DNA from: VXMO01 sp965205915
GTDB lineage: Bacteria > Chloroflexota > Dehalococcoidia > UBA6926
NCBI GenBank assembly: GCA_965205915.1
Contig: OZ242191.1
Location: 1,922,001-1,986,000 of the forward strand
Length of the DNA stretch: 64,000 nt
Reading direction: 5' to 3'
Below, piece after piece: positions 1 to 9,391 of the stretch. The notes under the pieces were generated by a model. That model ran no database searches, was not told the origin of the DNA, and was given only the letters and a program-made list of their open reading frames with translations. How positions within the stretch are numbered: the stretch's first letter is position 1; each line of letters begins with the position of its first letter. The position numbers were made by a program, and so were the translations under genes.

Positions 1-981
1 GAGGGTCTCATTCGCCTCCGTGACTCGCAGCGCCCGGGCATCCGCATACTAGCCTCGATTGCTCGCCGCCCGTTGGCGAGCCTCACGTCCGAAGACATTG
101 CATTCCAGTTGGCGCCGCGCCTCAACGCCGCCGGACGCCTCACTCATGCAGACGAAGCCTTGAGACTGATCTCCACATCGGATGTGACGGAGGCGCGTTC
201 ACTCGCGATACAACTGGATGAACTCAACCAACGACGCCGCGAACTCACCGAGAAGGCGTACATGGATGTCCGCGACCGAATGAAACCTGAGGACTCCGAA
301 GCGCCGGTCATTGTCGCGGGCGCGCCGGACATTCCGGCGGGCATCGTGGGCCTCGTCGCCTCCCGCCTTGTGGATGAGTTCTATCGCCCAAGCCTCGTCT
401 ATTCCACGTATGGGGACGGTCTCGTTCGCGGCTCCGCCCGCAGCATCGCGGAGTTCGACGTTACGGACGCTCTTTCAAAGTGCGCGGATCTGCTGACACG
501 TTTTGGAGGCCACCATCGCGCCGCCGGATTCTCCGCCCTGGAAAGTGACCTGCCCACGCTGCGTGGCCAACTGCTCGATATAGCAGGCGCGACGCTTGAT
601 GGTGTAGATCTCCGCCCCATGCTATCCCTCGACGCTGAGGGCGCGCCCTCCACCATCGCCACCGATCTCAACTCCCACGTTAAGAAGCTCGAACCATTCG
701 GCGAGGGAAATGCGAAACCGACGTTCCTCGCGCGCGCCCTACGAGTCATGTCCGCCAAGAAAGTTGGGGACGGCTCACATCTGCGCCTCGCTTTGGCGGA
801 GACCGATACGGGCAAGGAATGGAACGCAATCGCGTTCCGTCAGGGTGAGATGGCAACGCAAGCCCGCAGAGAAGTGGATGTCGCGTTTCAGTTCCAGGTG
901 AACGATGGCGGGCCGAATGGCAACCGCCCGTCCGTGCTTGAACTCAACGTCCAGGACTTCCGCCCGGCGTCCGCCAATTAG
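1..981 (+). CDS. recJ: Single-stranded-DNA exonuclease RecJ, C-terminal part (5' end outside window)
   Basis: RecJ is a 5'-3' ssDNA exonuclease used in recombination and mismatch repair. The frame is open from base 1, so the start and the N-terminal DHH catalytic domain lie outside; 326 residues remain of a family usually about 560-580 long. What is visible is the end of the core (LAPRLNAAGRL), the DHHA1 domain with its GGHHRAAGF motif at about residue 168-176 of the visible part, and the C-terminal OB-like domain ending in VLELNVQDFRP. A TTG at 73 is only an internal codon. It ends 17 bp before the convergent lgt gene. Family assignment is firm. Confidence 0.93.
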   Translation, partial: EGLIRLRDSQRPGIRILASIARRPLASLTSEDIAFQLAPRLNAAGRLTHADEALRLISTSDVTEARSLAIQLDELNQRRRELTEKAYMDVRDRMKPEDSEAPVIVAGAPDIPAGIVGLVASRLVDEFYRPSLVYSTYGDGLVRGSARSIAEFDVTDALSKCADLLTRFGGHHRAAGFSALESDLPTLRGQLLDIAGATLDGVDLRPMLSLDAEGAPSTIATDLNSHVKKLEPFGEGNAKPTFLARALRVMSAKKVGDGSHLRLALAETDTGKEWNAIAFRQGEMATQARREVDVAFQFQVNDGGPNGNRPSVLELNVQDFRPASAN

Positions 982-997
982 AACGCTCGGGGGGATC

Positions 998-1879
998 CTA
1001 CGCCGTGGCCGGCGGAGCGTCCGCCTGACCCTCCTCAGAATCAACCTCGGCGTCAGCATCGTCACCCTCATCGGGACCGTCACCGCCGCTATCGGCAGAC
1101 CCTGTCAACCGTACTCGCGTTACCAGGAATCCCAGCGCGATGGCGACCAGCAACAGCGACAGCAAATGCGCTTGCTGGAGACCAAGGAACCACACGGCAT
1201 CCTCCCGCATGAACTGTATGACGAACCGCCCAAGCCCGTACATCAGCAGGTACAAGTAGAAAACAGAGCCATTGGGCCGCAGCTTGCCGATGAGGAAATA
1301 CGCAACGACGCCGATAACCACGTCGAGCGCCATCTCATAAACGATGACCGGGTGCATGGGCCCCTCGCCGTTCGCCGGGCTGCCCGGGTGCGTATAGAGA
1401 AATGCCCAGGGCCGAACGAGCGTCTCGCCCAAATGCTCGCCGTTGACGATGTCGCCAAGCCTTCCGATAAACATGCCAAGAAGCAGTCCGGGCGTAAGCA
1501 GGTCCACCATGCGGCCAACCGGGTAGCGATGCCGCCACGCGTAAAAGGATCCCGCGATCGTAGCTCCCAGGATGCCGCCAAGCAGACCGATGCCCCCCTC
1601 ATAGATGCGCAAGATGAGGATGGGATCCTGGATGTAATAGTCCCAGTTGTCGACAACGTGAACGAGCCGTGCGCCGATCAGGCCTCCAAGCACGGCCCAC
1701 ACCGCCGTGCCGTAGATGGCGTCCTCATGGATTCCGTGCTTACGGCCCTGGTAAACGGCCCACAAGACAACGGCGGCAATGCCGAGCGCCGTGAAGAATC
1801 CGTGCCAGGTGACAAGGAACGGACCGATCTCAAAGATATTCGGATCGATCCCGATGTTTATCGTGGCGAGAACGTTCAA
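998..1879 (-). CDS. lgt: Prolipoprotein diacylglyceryl transferase
   Basis: Lgt moves diacylglyceryl from phosphatidylglycerol to the lipobox cysteine of prolipoproteins in the inner membrane. The 293-residue protein has the expected series of membrane segments and the Lgt signature around residues 140-175, with GRLGDIVNGEHLG and then HPVIVYEM. The N-terminus begins PFLVTWHGFFTALGI, as in the family. The start is TTG at 1879 with an AGG-type site 8-9 nt upstream; no ATG lies nearby. The C-terminal 35 residues are acidic and low complexity (DSGGDGPDEGDDADAEVDSE), a dispensable tail. The window encodes several lipobox proteins that would be its substrates. Confidence 0.95.
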   Translation of the reverse strand: MNVLATINIGIDPNIFEIGPFLVTWHGFFTALGIAAVVLWAVYQGRKHGIHEDAIYGTAVWAVLGGLIGARLVHVVDNWDYYIQDPILILRIYEGGIGLLGGILGATIAGSFYAWRHRYPVGRMVDLLTPGLLLGMFIGRLGDIVNGEHLGETLVRPWAFLYTHPGSPANGEGPMHPVIVYEMALDVVIGVVAYFLIGKLRPNGSVFYLYLLMYGLGRFVIQFMREDAVWFLGLQQAHLLSLLLVAIALGFLVTRVRLTGSADSGGDGPDEGDDADAEVDSEEGQADAPPATA

Positions 1880-1998
1880 GTTGAAATACCTCGTTGCTTA
1901 TAGTGAAGCAGCGGACCCATCGCTGCCGCTGACTCCGTTGCTCCACTATTCTATGCCCTGCCATGCCTCCCTGACGACTATGGGCGCGCTACAGCACT

Positions 1999-2415
1999 TT
2001 AAGGGGTGCCCGCGCGTCGTTGGAACTCTGCTTCGATCGAGTCATATACCTGCTTGGCCATTTCCATGGCCTGCGCAGCGTCCGATTCACTGGGATGTGT
2101 CCATTCACCGGGATAGCGCGCTTCCATTGACCATGCGCGAAGATCTGCGAGGTCCGGCGGGATGTCATTCAGAATCCAGCTTGAGGGGAGCAATCCACGC
2201 AATGCGTCAAGATCGTGTGTGTAGGAGAAGTCCTCTTCTTCGTAGACCAGCGCAGCCTTGAGCGCCTTTTCCGCAGCCTGCTGCGAAAACCAACATACGT
2301 GGCGGGGAATTCCTGCGCTCGCTGCCTGCAAGAAGACTGAGGCGTCCCAATCCTCCTTCGCATATCGCATCCAACGCCTTGCCTCCTCAAGCGTGGACTC
2401 AGCCCTGTCGCGCAT
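1999..2415 (-). CDS. HEPN-domain protein, toxin-like partner of the adjacent nucleotidyltransferase
   Basis: Small all-alpha HEPN protein of about 138 residues. The central helix FSQQAAEKALKAAL and the later ARYPGEW segment are typical of HEPN proteins paired with minimal nucleotidyltransferases (MNT). In characterised pairs the HEPN protein is a ribonuclease toxin that the MNT neutralises by nucleotidylation; that role is inferred here. The start was placed at the ATG at 2415, overlapping the MNT stop by 17 bp, although in-frame ATGs at 2430 and 2460 are also possible; no strong ribosome site decides. It is co-transcribed with the MNT gene just upstream. Confidence 0.8.
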   Translation of the reverse strand: MRDRAESTLEEARRWMRYAKEDWDASVFLQAASAGIPRHVCWFSQQAAEKALKAALVYEEEDFSYTHDLDALRGLLPSSWILNDIPPDLADLRAWSMEARYPGEWTHPSESDAAQAMEMAKQVYDSIEAEFQRRAGTP

Positions 2416-2719
2416 ACACCGTCTTACCATCGCGCATTGCCGCGCGATGAACCGTTCCAACCATCCGACTGCGCTCTTGAAGCCTCTCCGGCGTGGTTAC
2501 GACAATGTCTTTGCTCACAGGCAGATCGCTCAGTTTCCTCAATATTGCTACGGTAGCGTCGTGATGGTTGGGTACATCGTCCATGACGACGAGTAGATCA
2601 ATGTCACTCCACTTGGAGGCGTTTCCTCGCGCATGGGAGCCGAACAGGATAATCCGTTCCGGGGCAAAACCCTCCACGATGCGCTCAACCATGGTCGATA
2701 TCGCTGCCGCGGAGTCCAT
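2399..2719 (-). CDS. Minimal nucleotidyltransferase (MNT), antitoxin-like
   Basis: A 106-residue nucleotidyltransferase of the pol-beta superfamily. The signature GSHARGNASKWSDIDLLV holds the GS motif and the two metal-binding aspartates (DID). The ATG at 2719 was chosen because GGGAGG stands 6 nt upstream; a longer frame to 2809 lacks such a site and its extra residues do not resemble the family. It precedes and overlaps the HEPN gene, the standard MNT-HEPN toxin-antitoxin order. Function follows from the family, not from anything else in the sequence. Confidence 0.85.
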   Translation of the reverse strand: MDSAAAISTMVERIVEGFAPERIILFGSHARGNASKWSDIDLLVVMDDVPNHHDATVAILRKLSDLPVSKDIVVTTPERLQERSRMVGTVHRAAMRDGKTVYARQG

Positions 2720-2866
2720 CACTTTGCCTCCCAACACTTGCCAACCCCAATTGTATACGCCTCTCACCAGGCTGGACATTGCCGCCCGCCACCGGACTTT
2801 GTGATACAATTCGCTGAACGTGACGTAACACGTTCCGTAACGACCCTATAAGGATGGTTTCCCCTC

Positions 2867-3811
2867 ATGCTCGATCAAAGCGTACGTGACTTTCTAGTCT
2901 ATTTGACCACGGTTAAAGGGTTCTCCTCCAATACGTCTGAGGCGTACCGAAGTGACATAACCCAGCTCACTCAGTGGCTGGAATCGTCGGCTGAGGGCAG
3001 CGACGCTCCGCAGTCGTGGGTGGACGTTTCCCGTGAGCAACTGCTTGGCTACATCAGCCACCTCAAGTCCAGGGAATACGCCGTCACCACCATCGCTCGT
3101 AAGATAGCGGCACTAAAGTCCTTCTTTTCTTACATGACCGTTCATGGCCTGATTGATACAGATCCCTCAGAGGGACTGACCTCTCCCAAGGTGGGCAGGT
3201 CACTCCCGTCGCCTCTGGGCGTCGAGGAGGTTGAGGTGTTGCTCAACCAGCCACGAGGCAACTCCGCGCCCGAAGCCATGCGCGCCTCGGCGATGCTCGA
3301 AATGCTGTATGCGACGGGGATGCGTGTGTCGGAACTCGTTTCCTTAAGTGTTGCCGATGTCAATTTGGAAGAGGGTTACGTCCGTTGCCGGGGCAAGGGA
3401 TACAAGGAACGCATCATCCCGATCTATCCCGAAGCGGTTCGCTCCCTGCGCGCCTACATCGATGAGGCCCGGCCACGCCTCCGCCGTCGTCGTGATGAGC
3501 CTGCGCTCTTCCTGAACCGACGCGGCAATCGGCTGACGAGGCAAGGCTTCTGGCTGCTGCTCAAGGGGCTCGCCGCCGAGGCCGGCATCTCACACAGCAT
3601 TACGCCTCACACGCTCCGGCATAGCTTTGCCACCCACCTGTTGCGTGGTGGCGCGGCGCTCCGTCACGTCCAGGAACTCCTGGGACACTCCAGCATCTCC
3701 ACGACACAGATATACACGCGTCTCGCCCACGACCAACTGCGAGATGAATATGATCGCGCCCATCCGCGTGCCCGGTACAACCGCGAGCGTGATACGGTAG
3801 CCGCCGGCTAA
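2867..3811 (+). CDS. xerD: Tyrosine site-specific recombinase XerC/XerD
   Basis: Chromosome-dimer-resolution type recombinase of 314 residues, the usual Xer length. The N-terminal SAM-like core-binding domain begins FLVYLTTVKGFSSNT (residues 8-22). The catalytic domain shows the Arg in YATGMRVSEL, the Lys in GKGYKERI, HTLRHSFATH with the His/Arg pair, the second His in LLGHSSISTTQ and the nucleophile Tyr in IYTRL. Length, position among housekeeping genes and lack of nearby att repeats favour the cellular Xer role rather than a phage integrase. I cannot say XerC or XerD with certainty; the symbol is the closer fit for a lone Xer protein. Confidence 0.88.
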   Translation: MLDQSVRDFLVYLTTVKGFSSNTSEAYRSDITQLTQWLESSAEGSDAPQSWVDVSREQLLGYISHLKSREYAVTTIARKIAALKSFFSYMTVHGLIDTDPSEGLTSPKVGRSLPSPLGVEEVEVLLNQPRGNSAPEAMRASAMLEMLYATGMRVSELVSLSVADVNLEEGYVRCRGKGYKERIIPIYPEAVRSLRAYIDEARPRLRRRRDEPALFLNRRGNRLTRQGFWLLLKGLAAEAGISHSITPHTLRHSFATHLLRGGAALRHVQELLGHSSISTTQIYTRLAHDQLRDEYDRAHPRARYNRERDTVAAG

Positions 3812-3931
3812 CCTCCCGCACGGGCGACAAGATTTCTGTTTCGTCGCCCTCAGGCTACATAACGTGGCATGATGTGTGCGTCCACGGAATGACGGGAACC
3901 GGTTGAGACACGCGGGGGACGGAGGACAACC

Positions 3932-4645
3932 ATGGCCGTAATTGCGATTGCAGGACAGATTGGTAGTGGCGGCCAGGACATCGGTCAGGAGGTCGCCAAT
4001 CTCCTCGAAGCGGAATTCGTCGACACATACCTGCTCACTGAGGCCGCCAACCGCACGGGAATGAGCAGGGAGGAGTGGGACGCGCGGGATATGCGTGTCG
4101 ACAGCCTCTCTGACCGGGTCGCGCGCCTCTTCCAAACATTCATTCAGCGCTCAGCCGCAAGCTACACCGCGGACCCCTACATGAGCGGCGAGCCTCTCCT
4201 CTCTCGGACCTATGAACAGGCCGCTGCCCAGCCGAGCAATGAAGAACAGACGCTGGATGACCAACGTTTCCTCGAAGTGACCACGGAGATCATCCAGGAA
4301 TTGGCTCGCCTCCCGCGCGTCGTGATAATCGGCAGGGGAGCAACCTACCTCCTCAAGGACAACCCTCGCGTCTTCAACGTGCTGGCGCTAGCGCCACGAG
4401 ATGTGCGAATTCGGCGCTATGCCGAGCGCGCGGGCATGTCGTCGGATGAGGCGCGCAAAGACGTCGATGATCAAGAACAGCATCGACAGGGGTTCCTGCG
4501 AAAATTCTTTGGAGTCGATCCCTTCGACCCGAGCTGGTTTGACATGGTACTCCGCGTGGATCGGCTCGACATCAAGCACTACGCTCAAATGGTGGCGACC
4601 GGCGCGCGCGCGCTGGACGAGCAGCTGTTGTGCGACGATACATAG
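3932..4645 (+). CDS. Cytidylate-kinase-like family protein
   Basis: A 237-residue P-loop protein of the cytidylate kinase-like family (AAK6/Cmk2 type). It starts MAVIAIAGQIGSGGQDIG, where the Walker-A loop has the GSGGQ form typical of this family, and later has VVIIGRGATYLL and FNVLALAPRDVRIRRYAE, which match the family's lid and arginine region. The substrate is unproven: members are often annotated cytidylate kinase but lack the full CMP-binding signature of Cmk. A GGAGG site 8 nt before the ATG fixes the start. It is followed after 43 bp by a small tail-anchored protein in the same direction. Confidence 0.82.
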   Translation: MAVIAIAGQIGSGGQDIGQEVANLLEAEFVDTYLLTEAANRTGMSREEWDARDMRVDSLSDRVARLFQTFIQRSAASYTADPYMSGEPLLSRTYEQAAAQPSNEEQTLDDQRFLEVTTEIIQELARLPRVVIIGRGATYLLKDNPRVFNVLALAPRDVRIRRYAERAGMSSDEARKDVDDQEQHRQGFLRKFFGVDPFDPSWFDMVLRVDRLDIKHYAQMVATGARALDEQLLCDDT

Positions 4646-4688
4646 ACATGGACAGAGAAACTCAAGCGCGGAACCGGAGATAGAGAAT

Positions 4689-5078
4689 ATGCCAGGCAAA
4701 CCAAGTAGGCGAGATAGAAAACGACGCGGCGCAGCGCCTGAAGGAAGGCCGCGCCCGGCCCCGCCCATAGCGCCCGGGCGTGTTGTGCGGGCGGCACGCG
4801 TCGGCGCGTCAACCGTCACACGTGAGGACAGCACTCCCGCAACTGCGCAATCGGAAGCGGTAGCGCCTGAACAGACGACCGCCGTCGCGCAACGCGGGCC
4901 CCGCCCTCGGGCAGGTGGCGTCGGCGCTCTCCGTAGAGGCGCGACGACCTCCCAGCGCGCAATGGAAGTTCAACGCGAAGAGCGTATCCGTCGGGATTCC
5001 GTCAAGGACCTGCGCTCTATCGCCGTCGCCGCCACCGTCACCGTCGTGGCGCTAGTCGCGGCGGCCATCCTGCTCTAG
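4689..5078 (+). CDS. Small basic, low-complexity protein with C-terminal membrane anchor
   Basis: A 129-residue protein I do not recognise. Residues 1-75 are rich in Arg, Ala, Pro and Gly and probably disordered; residues 93-108 (SQRAMEVQREERIRRD) are charged and helical; the last 20 residues (SIAVAATVTVVALVAAAILL) form one hydrophobic segment that ends the protein, a tail-anchor arrangement. The frame is open far upstream inside the preceding gene, but the ATG at 4689 with a GGAG site is the first start outside it. Codon use resembles the neighbours, so it is likely real, without a definable function. Confidence 0.6.
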   Translation: MPGKPSRRDRKRRGAAPEGRPRPAPPIAPGRVVRAARVGASTVTREDSTPATAQSEAVAPEQTTAVAQRGPRPRAGGVGALRRGATTSQRAMEVQREERIRRDSVKDLRSIAVAATVTVVALVAAAILL

Positions 5079-5137
5079 GCAGCTGGGCGAGACGCCGAGC
5101 GGCCATGATCCGCACACCACGATAGAATGGGCGCACG

Positions 5138-7081
5138 ATGAGCATTGATCTCGCCAAGGTGGCCCGGGGGCTGCCCACCCAGCCCGGCGTCTACATCTTT
5201 CGTGACGCCCGTGGAAAGCCGATCTATGTCGGCAAGGCCGCCGTTCTCCGTAACCGTGTCCGTTCCTACTTTGGCGCGGACGCCGTGATCCCCGGCACAA
5301 AGGCTTTCCAGATCGCCCAGCGCGCCTCAGACCTCGATTGCATCGTCACGACCACAGAGGCGGAGGCGCTGATCCTTGAAAACACCCTGATCAAACGCCA
5401 CAAGCCGCGATTCAACGTCCGTCTCAAGGACGATAAATCGTACCCGTATCTCAAGATTGATGTGCGTGAGGAATGGCCGCGTGTGTACATCACGAGGCGG
5501 ATGCAGGACGACGGCGCGCGCTACTTTGGCCCCTACGCCAGCGCATCCAGTGTTCGCAAGACGCTCGACCTGCTCAACAAACTCTTTCCCTATCGCTCAT
5601 GCACAAAGGAGATCACCGGCACGGACCCGCGTCCCTGCCTCGATTTCCACATCAAGCGTTGCCTCGGCCCCTGCATCGGCGCGGTGTCCAATGAAGACTA
5701 CCGTGATGTCATCGGGCAGGTGTCCGCGTTCCTGGAGGGCAAGCAAGCCACAATTGCGAAGGACATCAAGCGCAAGATGATTAACGCCTCCGACTCCCTT
5801 GAGTTCGAGCGCGCCGCATTCTTCCGCGATCAACTGAACGCCATCGACCGCGTCTCCGCCGAGCAAAAGGCCGTCTCCACCCATGCCGTCGATGAGGACA
5901 TCATCGCCATCGCCCGGGCCGGCAACGAGGCGTGGGCCGAGGTGTTCTTTGTCCGAGGCGGTCGTTTGCTGGAGCGTGACAACTTCCTGCTGGACGGCAC
6001 GCTCGGCGAGACGGATGGAGAGGTCATCGCCGGATTCATCAAGCAGTTCTATGTAAACAGCCCTGTCGTGCCCCCCCGCATTCTCACGCAAGCCCCCGTT
6101 GCGGACGGCCCGGCCATCACGTCGTGGCTTGAGGAGCGGCGAGAAGGACGCAAAGTCCGCCTGATCGTCCCCCAACGCGGCGAACGCCGCAAGCTGCTTG
6201 ACCTTGTGGCCGAGAACGCCCTGCAGGGTCTTGAGGCGCTACGGATAAAGGTTCTCGCTGACGATGCCGCCACCGAAACCGCGCTGAGCGAACTCAAGGA
6301 GCATCTGAACCTCCCCGAACTCCCCCGTCGCATCGAGTGCTATGACATCTCAAACACCCAGGGCACAAACTCCGTCGCGTCCATGGCGGTGTTCCAGGAC
6401 GGACAACCGCTCAAGGATCACTATCGACGTTTCAGGATCAAGACCGTGCAGGGCGCGAACGACTACGCCTCGCTACAAGAGGTCATCCGCCGTCGCTTCC
6501 AGCGATCCGGCGCATTGGGTAGCGCCGCCCGCGGCCTAGCCAGCACGGAAGAGGCGGCAGAAGAGGCGATCGCCCAATTCAACACCGCCCCCACGCGCGC
6601 AAAGGCCAAAGACGCCGACACCAAGGACAACAAGCCGGACGGCTCTTTCATGACGCTGCCAGACCTCGTGCTGATAGACGGCGGCAAGGGGCAGCTCAAC
6701 GCAGTGGCGGAAGTTATGCGAGTAGAACTCGGGCTGCACCAGATCCCGCTGGCGTCGTTGGCCAAGCAGCAGGAGGAAATCTTCCTGCCGGAAATGGCGG
6801 AGTCCATCATGCTGCCCCGCACATCGCCGGCCCTCTACCTTGTACAGCGCGCCCGCGACGAAGCTCACCGTTTCGCCATCACATTCCACCGCAACATCCG
6901 CCAAAAGAAGGGAATGGAGTCGATGCTCGATGCCGTCCCCGGCATCGGCCCCCGCCGCAAGCGAATGCTCATGCGCCACTTCGGCAGCCTCGACGCTATC
7001 CGCGAAGCCACCATAGATGACCTCTCCGCCGCCCCCGGCATGACCAAACGCCTCGCAGAACGCGTCAGGGAGTATGTATAG
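5138..7081 (+). CDS. uvrC: Excinuclease ABC subunit C
   Basis: UvrC makes both incisions of nucleotide excision repair in the UvrB-DNA complex. The 647-residue protein is complete: GIY-YIG nuclease domain at the start (PGVYIFRDARGKPIYVGKA), the cysteine-containing linker (CTKEITGTDPRPCLDFHIKRC), a UVR motif around 205-240, the RNase H-like 3' nuclease domain (IECYDISNTQGTNSVASM, LVLIDGGKGQLNAV) and a C-terminal helix-hairpin-helix pair (VPGIGPRRKRML, LSAAPGMTKRLAERV). About 45 residues of low-complexity insert (AARGLASTEEAAEEA onward) split the RNase H-like domain. Its last 78 bp recur, 92% identical, at 9392-9469 behind inserted DNA. Confidence 0.97.
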   Translation: MSIDLAKVARGLPTQPGVYIFRDARGKPIYVGKAAVLRNRVRSYFGADAVIPGTKAFQIAQRASDLDCIVTTTEAEALILENTLIKRHKPRFNVRLKDDKSYPYLKIDVREEWPRVYITRRMQDDGARYFGPYASASSVRKTLDLLNKLFPYRSCTKEITGTDPRPCLDFHIKRCLGPCIGAVSNEDYRDVIGQVSAFLEGKQATIAKDIKRKMINASDSLEFERAAFFRDQLNAIDRVSAEQKAVSTHAVDEDIIAIARAGNEAWAEVFFVRGGRLLERDNFLLDGTLGETDGEVIAGFIKQFYVNSPVVPPRILTQAPVADGPAITSWLEERREGRKVRLIVPQRGERRKLLDLVAENALQGLEALRIKVLADDAATETALSELKEHLNLPELPRRIECYDISNTQGTNSVASMAVFQDGQPLKDHYRRFRIKTVQGANDYASLQEVIRRRFQRSGALGSAARGLASTEEAAEEAIAQFNTAPTRAKAKDADTKDNKPDGSFMTLPDLVLIDGGKGQLNAVAEVMRVELGLHQIPLASLAKQQEEIFLPEMAESIMLPRTSPALYLVQRARDEAHRFAITFHRNIRQKKGMESMLDAVPGIGPRRKRMLMRHFGSLDAIREATIDDLSAAPGMTKRLAERVREYV

Positions 7082-7277
7082 GAACGGCATTCCGACTTTG
7101 GCCTAAGAGTCGTTCACCCCTCGCGTCCCGAGTGAGGCGTTACATGCGCTGTCGACCCAGCGAGAGGTGGACATTGGGCTTCAACCCACCAATCCGACGC
7201 CGCTGCGTCGTGGCAACTTGTTTGAAGCCGAACCGCGGCAGTGCCAGGGCAATCCACTTTGCAGCTGCACGAATCGT

Positions 7278-9344
7278 CTAACAGAATGGCAGGCCAAGCT
7301 CCTCGAAATCATTGCCTTGTACATGCCGCAAGCTCGCAGGCACGCAACCTGTCAAACTGTTTCCACTTAGGAAAATCCCTGCGAGAAAAAATGGATTGCC
7401 CAGTTCGGTTGGTATCTCACCGCTCAACTGATTGTTTGATAGATTCACCGCCCAGAGATTAGGTAATTCGCCGAGTTCGGCTGGAATGCTGCCGCTCAAC
7501 AGATTGTCATTGAGGAACAACGCTTGCAACTCAGTGAGATTCTCCAATTCTGCCGGTATCTCTCCCTGCAACCCATTCCCACTCATGGTCAACCGAGTAA
7601 CCCTGCCAACGGCATCTGTGGTCACGCCGAACCAGAGTCCGACAGGAGCATCGCTTAGCCAATTGTCGTTGCGCTTCCAGTTGGCTCCGTCCGTCGAATT
7701 GAAGAGTTGCTCAAGGATGGTTCTGTCTCCTGCTGCAAGCGTCGAGCCAATAGGACTTTCACCTTGGCAGAATGGAAGTGCAAGACTGGCGAAATCGTTG
7801 CGTGGTATGTTGTACAACCCCGCTGGCACACAGCCTGTGAAATCGTTTCCACTTACGCTAACGTCTGTTAGTCTAGTCAAACGGCTCAGTTCTGCGGGCA
7901 ACTCACCGGTCAATCGATTGCCAAAAAGCCACAATTGCCTCAGGTTTGTCAGATTGCCGAGTTCTGCCGGTAGCTCCCCGGTCAACTGGTTGTCATCAAT
8001 CAACAAATCTGTGAGCTTGGCCAAGTTGCCGAGTTCAGTAGGTATCTCTCCAACTAACAGATTGCTACCAAGCCACAGTTGTGTCAGGTTGATCAAATTG
8101 CCAAGTTCGGGCGGTAACTCTCCATTCAATTGATTTCCACTAAGGGTCAGTGAAATCAGGTTAGCCAAGTTACCCAGCTCGACTGGAATCTCACCGCTCA
8201 ACTGGTTATGACCAAGGCGCAACACTGTCAGGCTGTGCAATTCACCCAATTCCGCTGGTATCTCACCGTTTAGGCCATTCCCATCGAGGAATAGCCATGC
8301 CAAGTTGGTCAAGGTTGCTAATTGAGCAGGGATCTGGCCGCTCAAGTCGTTATTGCTAAGATCCAAGACTGTCAAATTGGTCAGGCTGGCCAATTGAACA
8401 GGAATCTGGCCACTCAAGTCGTTACTGCTGAGGTCTAAGAAGGTCAGATTGATCAAATTGGCCAATTGCGTAGGAATCTCGCCACTCAATCGATTCCGAC
8501 CAAGGCCGAGCATTGTCAGGTTGGTCAAGTTGGCCAATTGAGCAGGGATCTCGCCGCTCAATTGATTCCAACCAAGGTCTAACATTGTCAAGCTGGTCAA
8601 GGTTGCCAATTGAGCAGGAATCTCACCGCTCAACTGATTGTTGTCGAAGTCTAGGAATGTCAGGTTGGTTAAGTTGGCCAGTTCTGTAGGGATCTCGCCA
8701 CTCAATTGATTCCAACCAAGATCCAAGATTGTCAGGTTGGTCAACCTAGCCAATTGTACAGGGATCTCGCCGCTCAACTGGTTGTTGCTGAGGTCTAGGG
8801 ATGTCAGGTTGGTCAAGCTTGCTAGTTGTGCAGAGATCGTGCCGCTCAAGCCGTTATCATGTAAATCCAAGCGTACGACTCGCCCCGTGATGTCAGTCCT
8901 AACGCCATGCCATCCACTAACGGGAACTTCGCTCAGCCAGTTGCCGTTGTTCACCCAATTTGCACCGTCCGCTGAAGCATAAAATGCCTCAAGCGCAACC
9001 CTTTCATTTCTCTGCACGAGTGTGGGCGTTGCGGTAGGGGCCCTTGGCGTACGAGCAGGTAGTGGGAGAGTAGTTATCAGCCACGGCGTCGCGGTTGGCG
9101 TAGGCACAGGAGTCACGGTAGACGCTAAGGGCCTTGTGGTCGCAGTTGGCGTAGATATTGCCGTTGCCGTTGGCGTGATTGTCAGGGTGAGCGCGGGCGG
9201 CTCCTGACTATCGCCACACGCTGTTAGCGCAGACAAACATGTCACCGCCACAAGCAGAAAGACAATAGGCCGACGGGCTATCCTACGAACCAGGCGAACC
9301 AGACCTTCTTGCCTTATCGTTTCGAAGCTCGTCGACGGATTCAT
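7278..9344 (-). CDS. Leucine-rich-repeat surface lipoprotein with two LRR blocks
   Basis: A 688-residue exported protein. A hydrophobic signal ends in the lipobox LTAC (Cys about residue 43), followed by a Thr/Pro-rich wall or surface linker to about residue 112. Block 1 starts with a cap (ADGANWVNNGNWLSE) and has about 15 LRRs of 24 residues, consensus LTNLTxLDLSNNQLSGEIP, closing at LPFC. Block 2 repeats the cap (TDGANWKRNDNWLSD) and has four LRRs closing again at LPFC. This LSGEIP type is common in bacterial surface LRR proteins thought to bind ligands or surfaces. Its DNA is more AT-rich than the neighbours, and it lies between the true uvrC end and a uvrC-end duplicate, which points to acquisition. 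Confidence 0.88.
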   Translation of the reverse strand: MNPSTSFETIRQEGLVRLVRRIARRPIVFLLVAVTCLSALTACGDSQEPPALTLTITPTATAISTPTATTRPLASTVTPVPTPTATPWLITTLPLPARTPRAPTATPTLVQRNERVALEAFYASADGANWVNNGNWLSEVPVSGWHGVRTDITGRVVRLDLHDNGLSGTISAQLASLTNLTSLDLSNNQLSGEIPVQLARLTNLTILDLGWNQLSGEIPTELANLTNLTFLDFDNNQLSGEIPAQLATLTSLTMLDLGWNQLSGEIPAQLANLTNLTMLGLGRNRLSGEIPTQLANLINLTFLDLSSNDLSGQIPVQLASLTNLTVLDLSNNDLSGQIPAQLATLTNLAWLFLDGNGLNGEIPAELGELHSLTVLRLGHNQLSGEIPVELGNLANLISLTLSGNQLNGELPPELGNLINLTQLWLGSNLLVGEIPTELGNLAKLTDLLIDDNQLTGELPAELGNLTNLRQLWLFGNRLTGELPAELSRLTRLTDVSVSGNDFTGCVPAGLYNIPRNDFASLALPFCQGESPIGSTLAAGDRTILEQLFNSTDGANWKRNDNWLSDAPVGLWFGVTTDAVGRVTRLTMSGNGLQGEIPAELENLTELQALFLNDNLLSGSIPAELGELPNLWAVNLSNNQLSGEIPTELGNPFFLAGIFLSGNSLTGCVPASLRHVQGNDFEELGLPFC

Positions 9345-9391
9345 TCGCTGACTCTAGGCGGGGCCCAAATATATGTCAAATAAGTGAGGCT

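Noticed and set aside
905..1903. A 332-codon frame on the + strand opposite lgt
   Set aside because: It is antisense to a clear Lgt coding sequence, with high Arg/Gln composition and no recognisable pattern.
2867..3811. Phage or island integrase
   Set aside because: Length and motifs fit Xer; it sits among core genes, far from the tRNA-Arg island, without att-like repeats.
7082..7277. Possible RNA or gene between uvrC and the LRR gene
   Set aside because: No frame with coding character, no tRNA fold and no clear hairpin with a T run; nothing seen.
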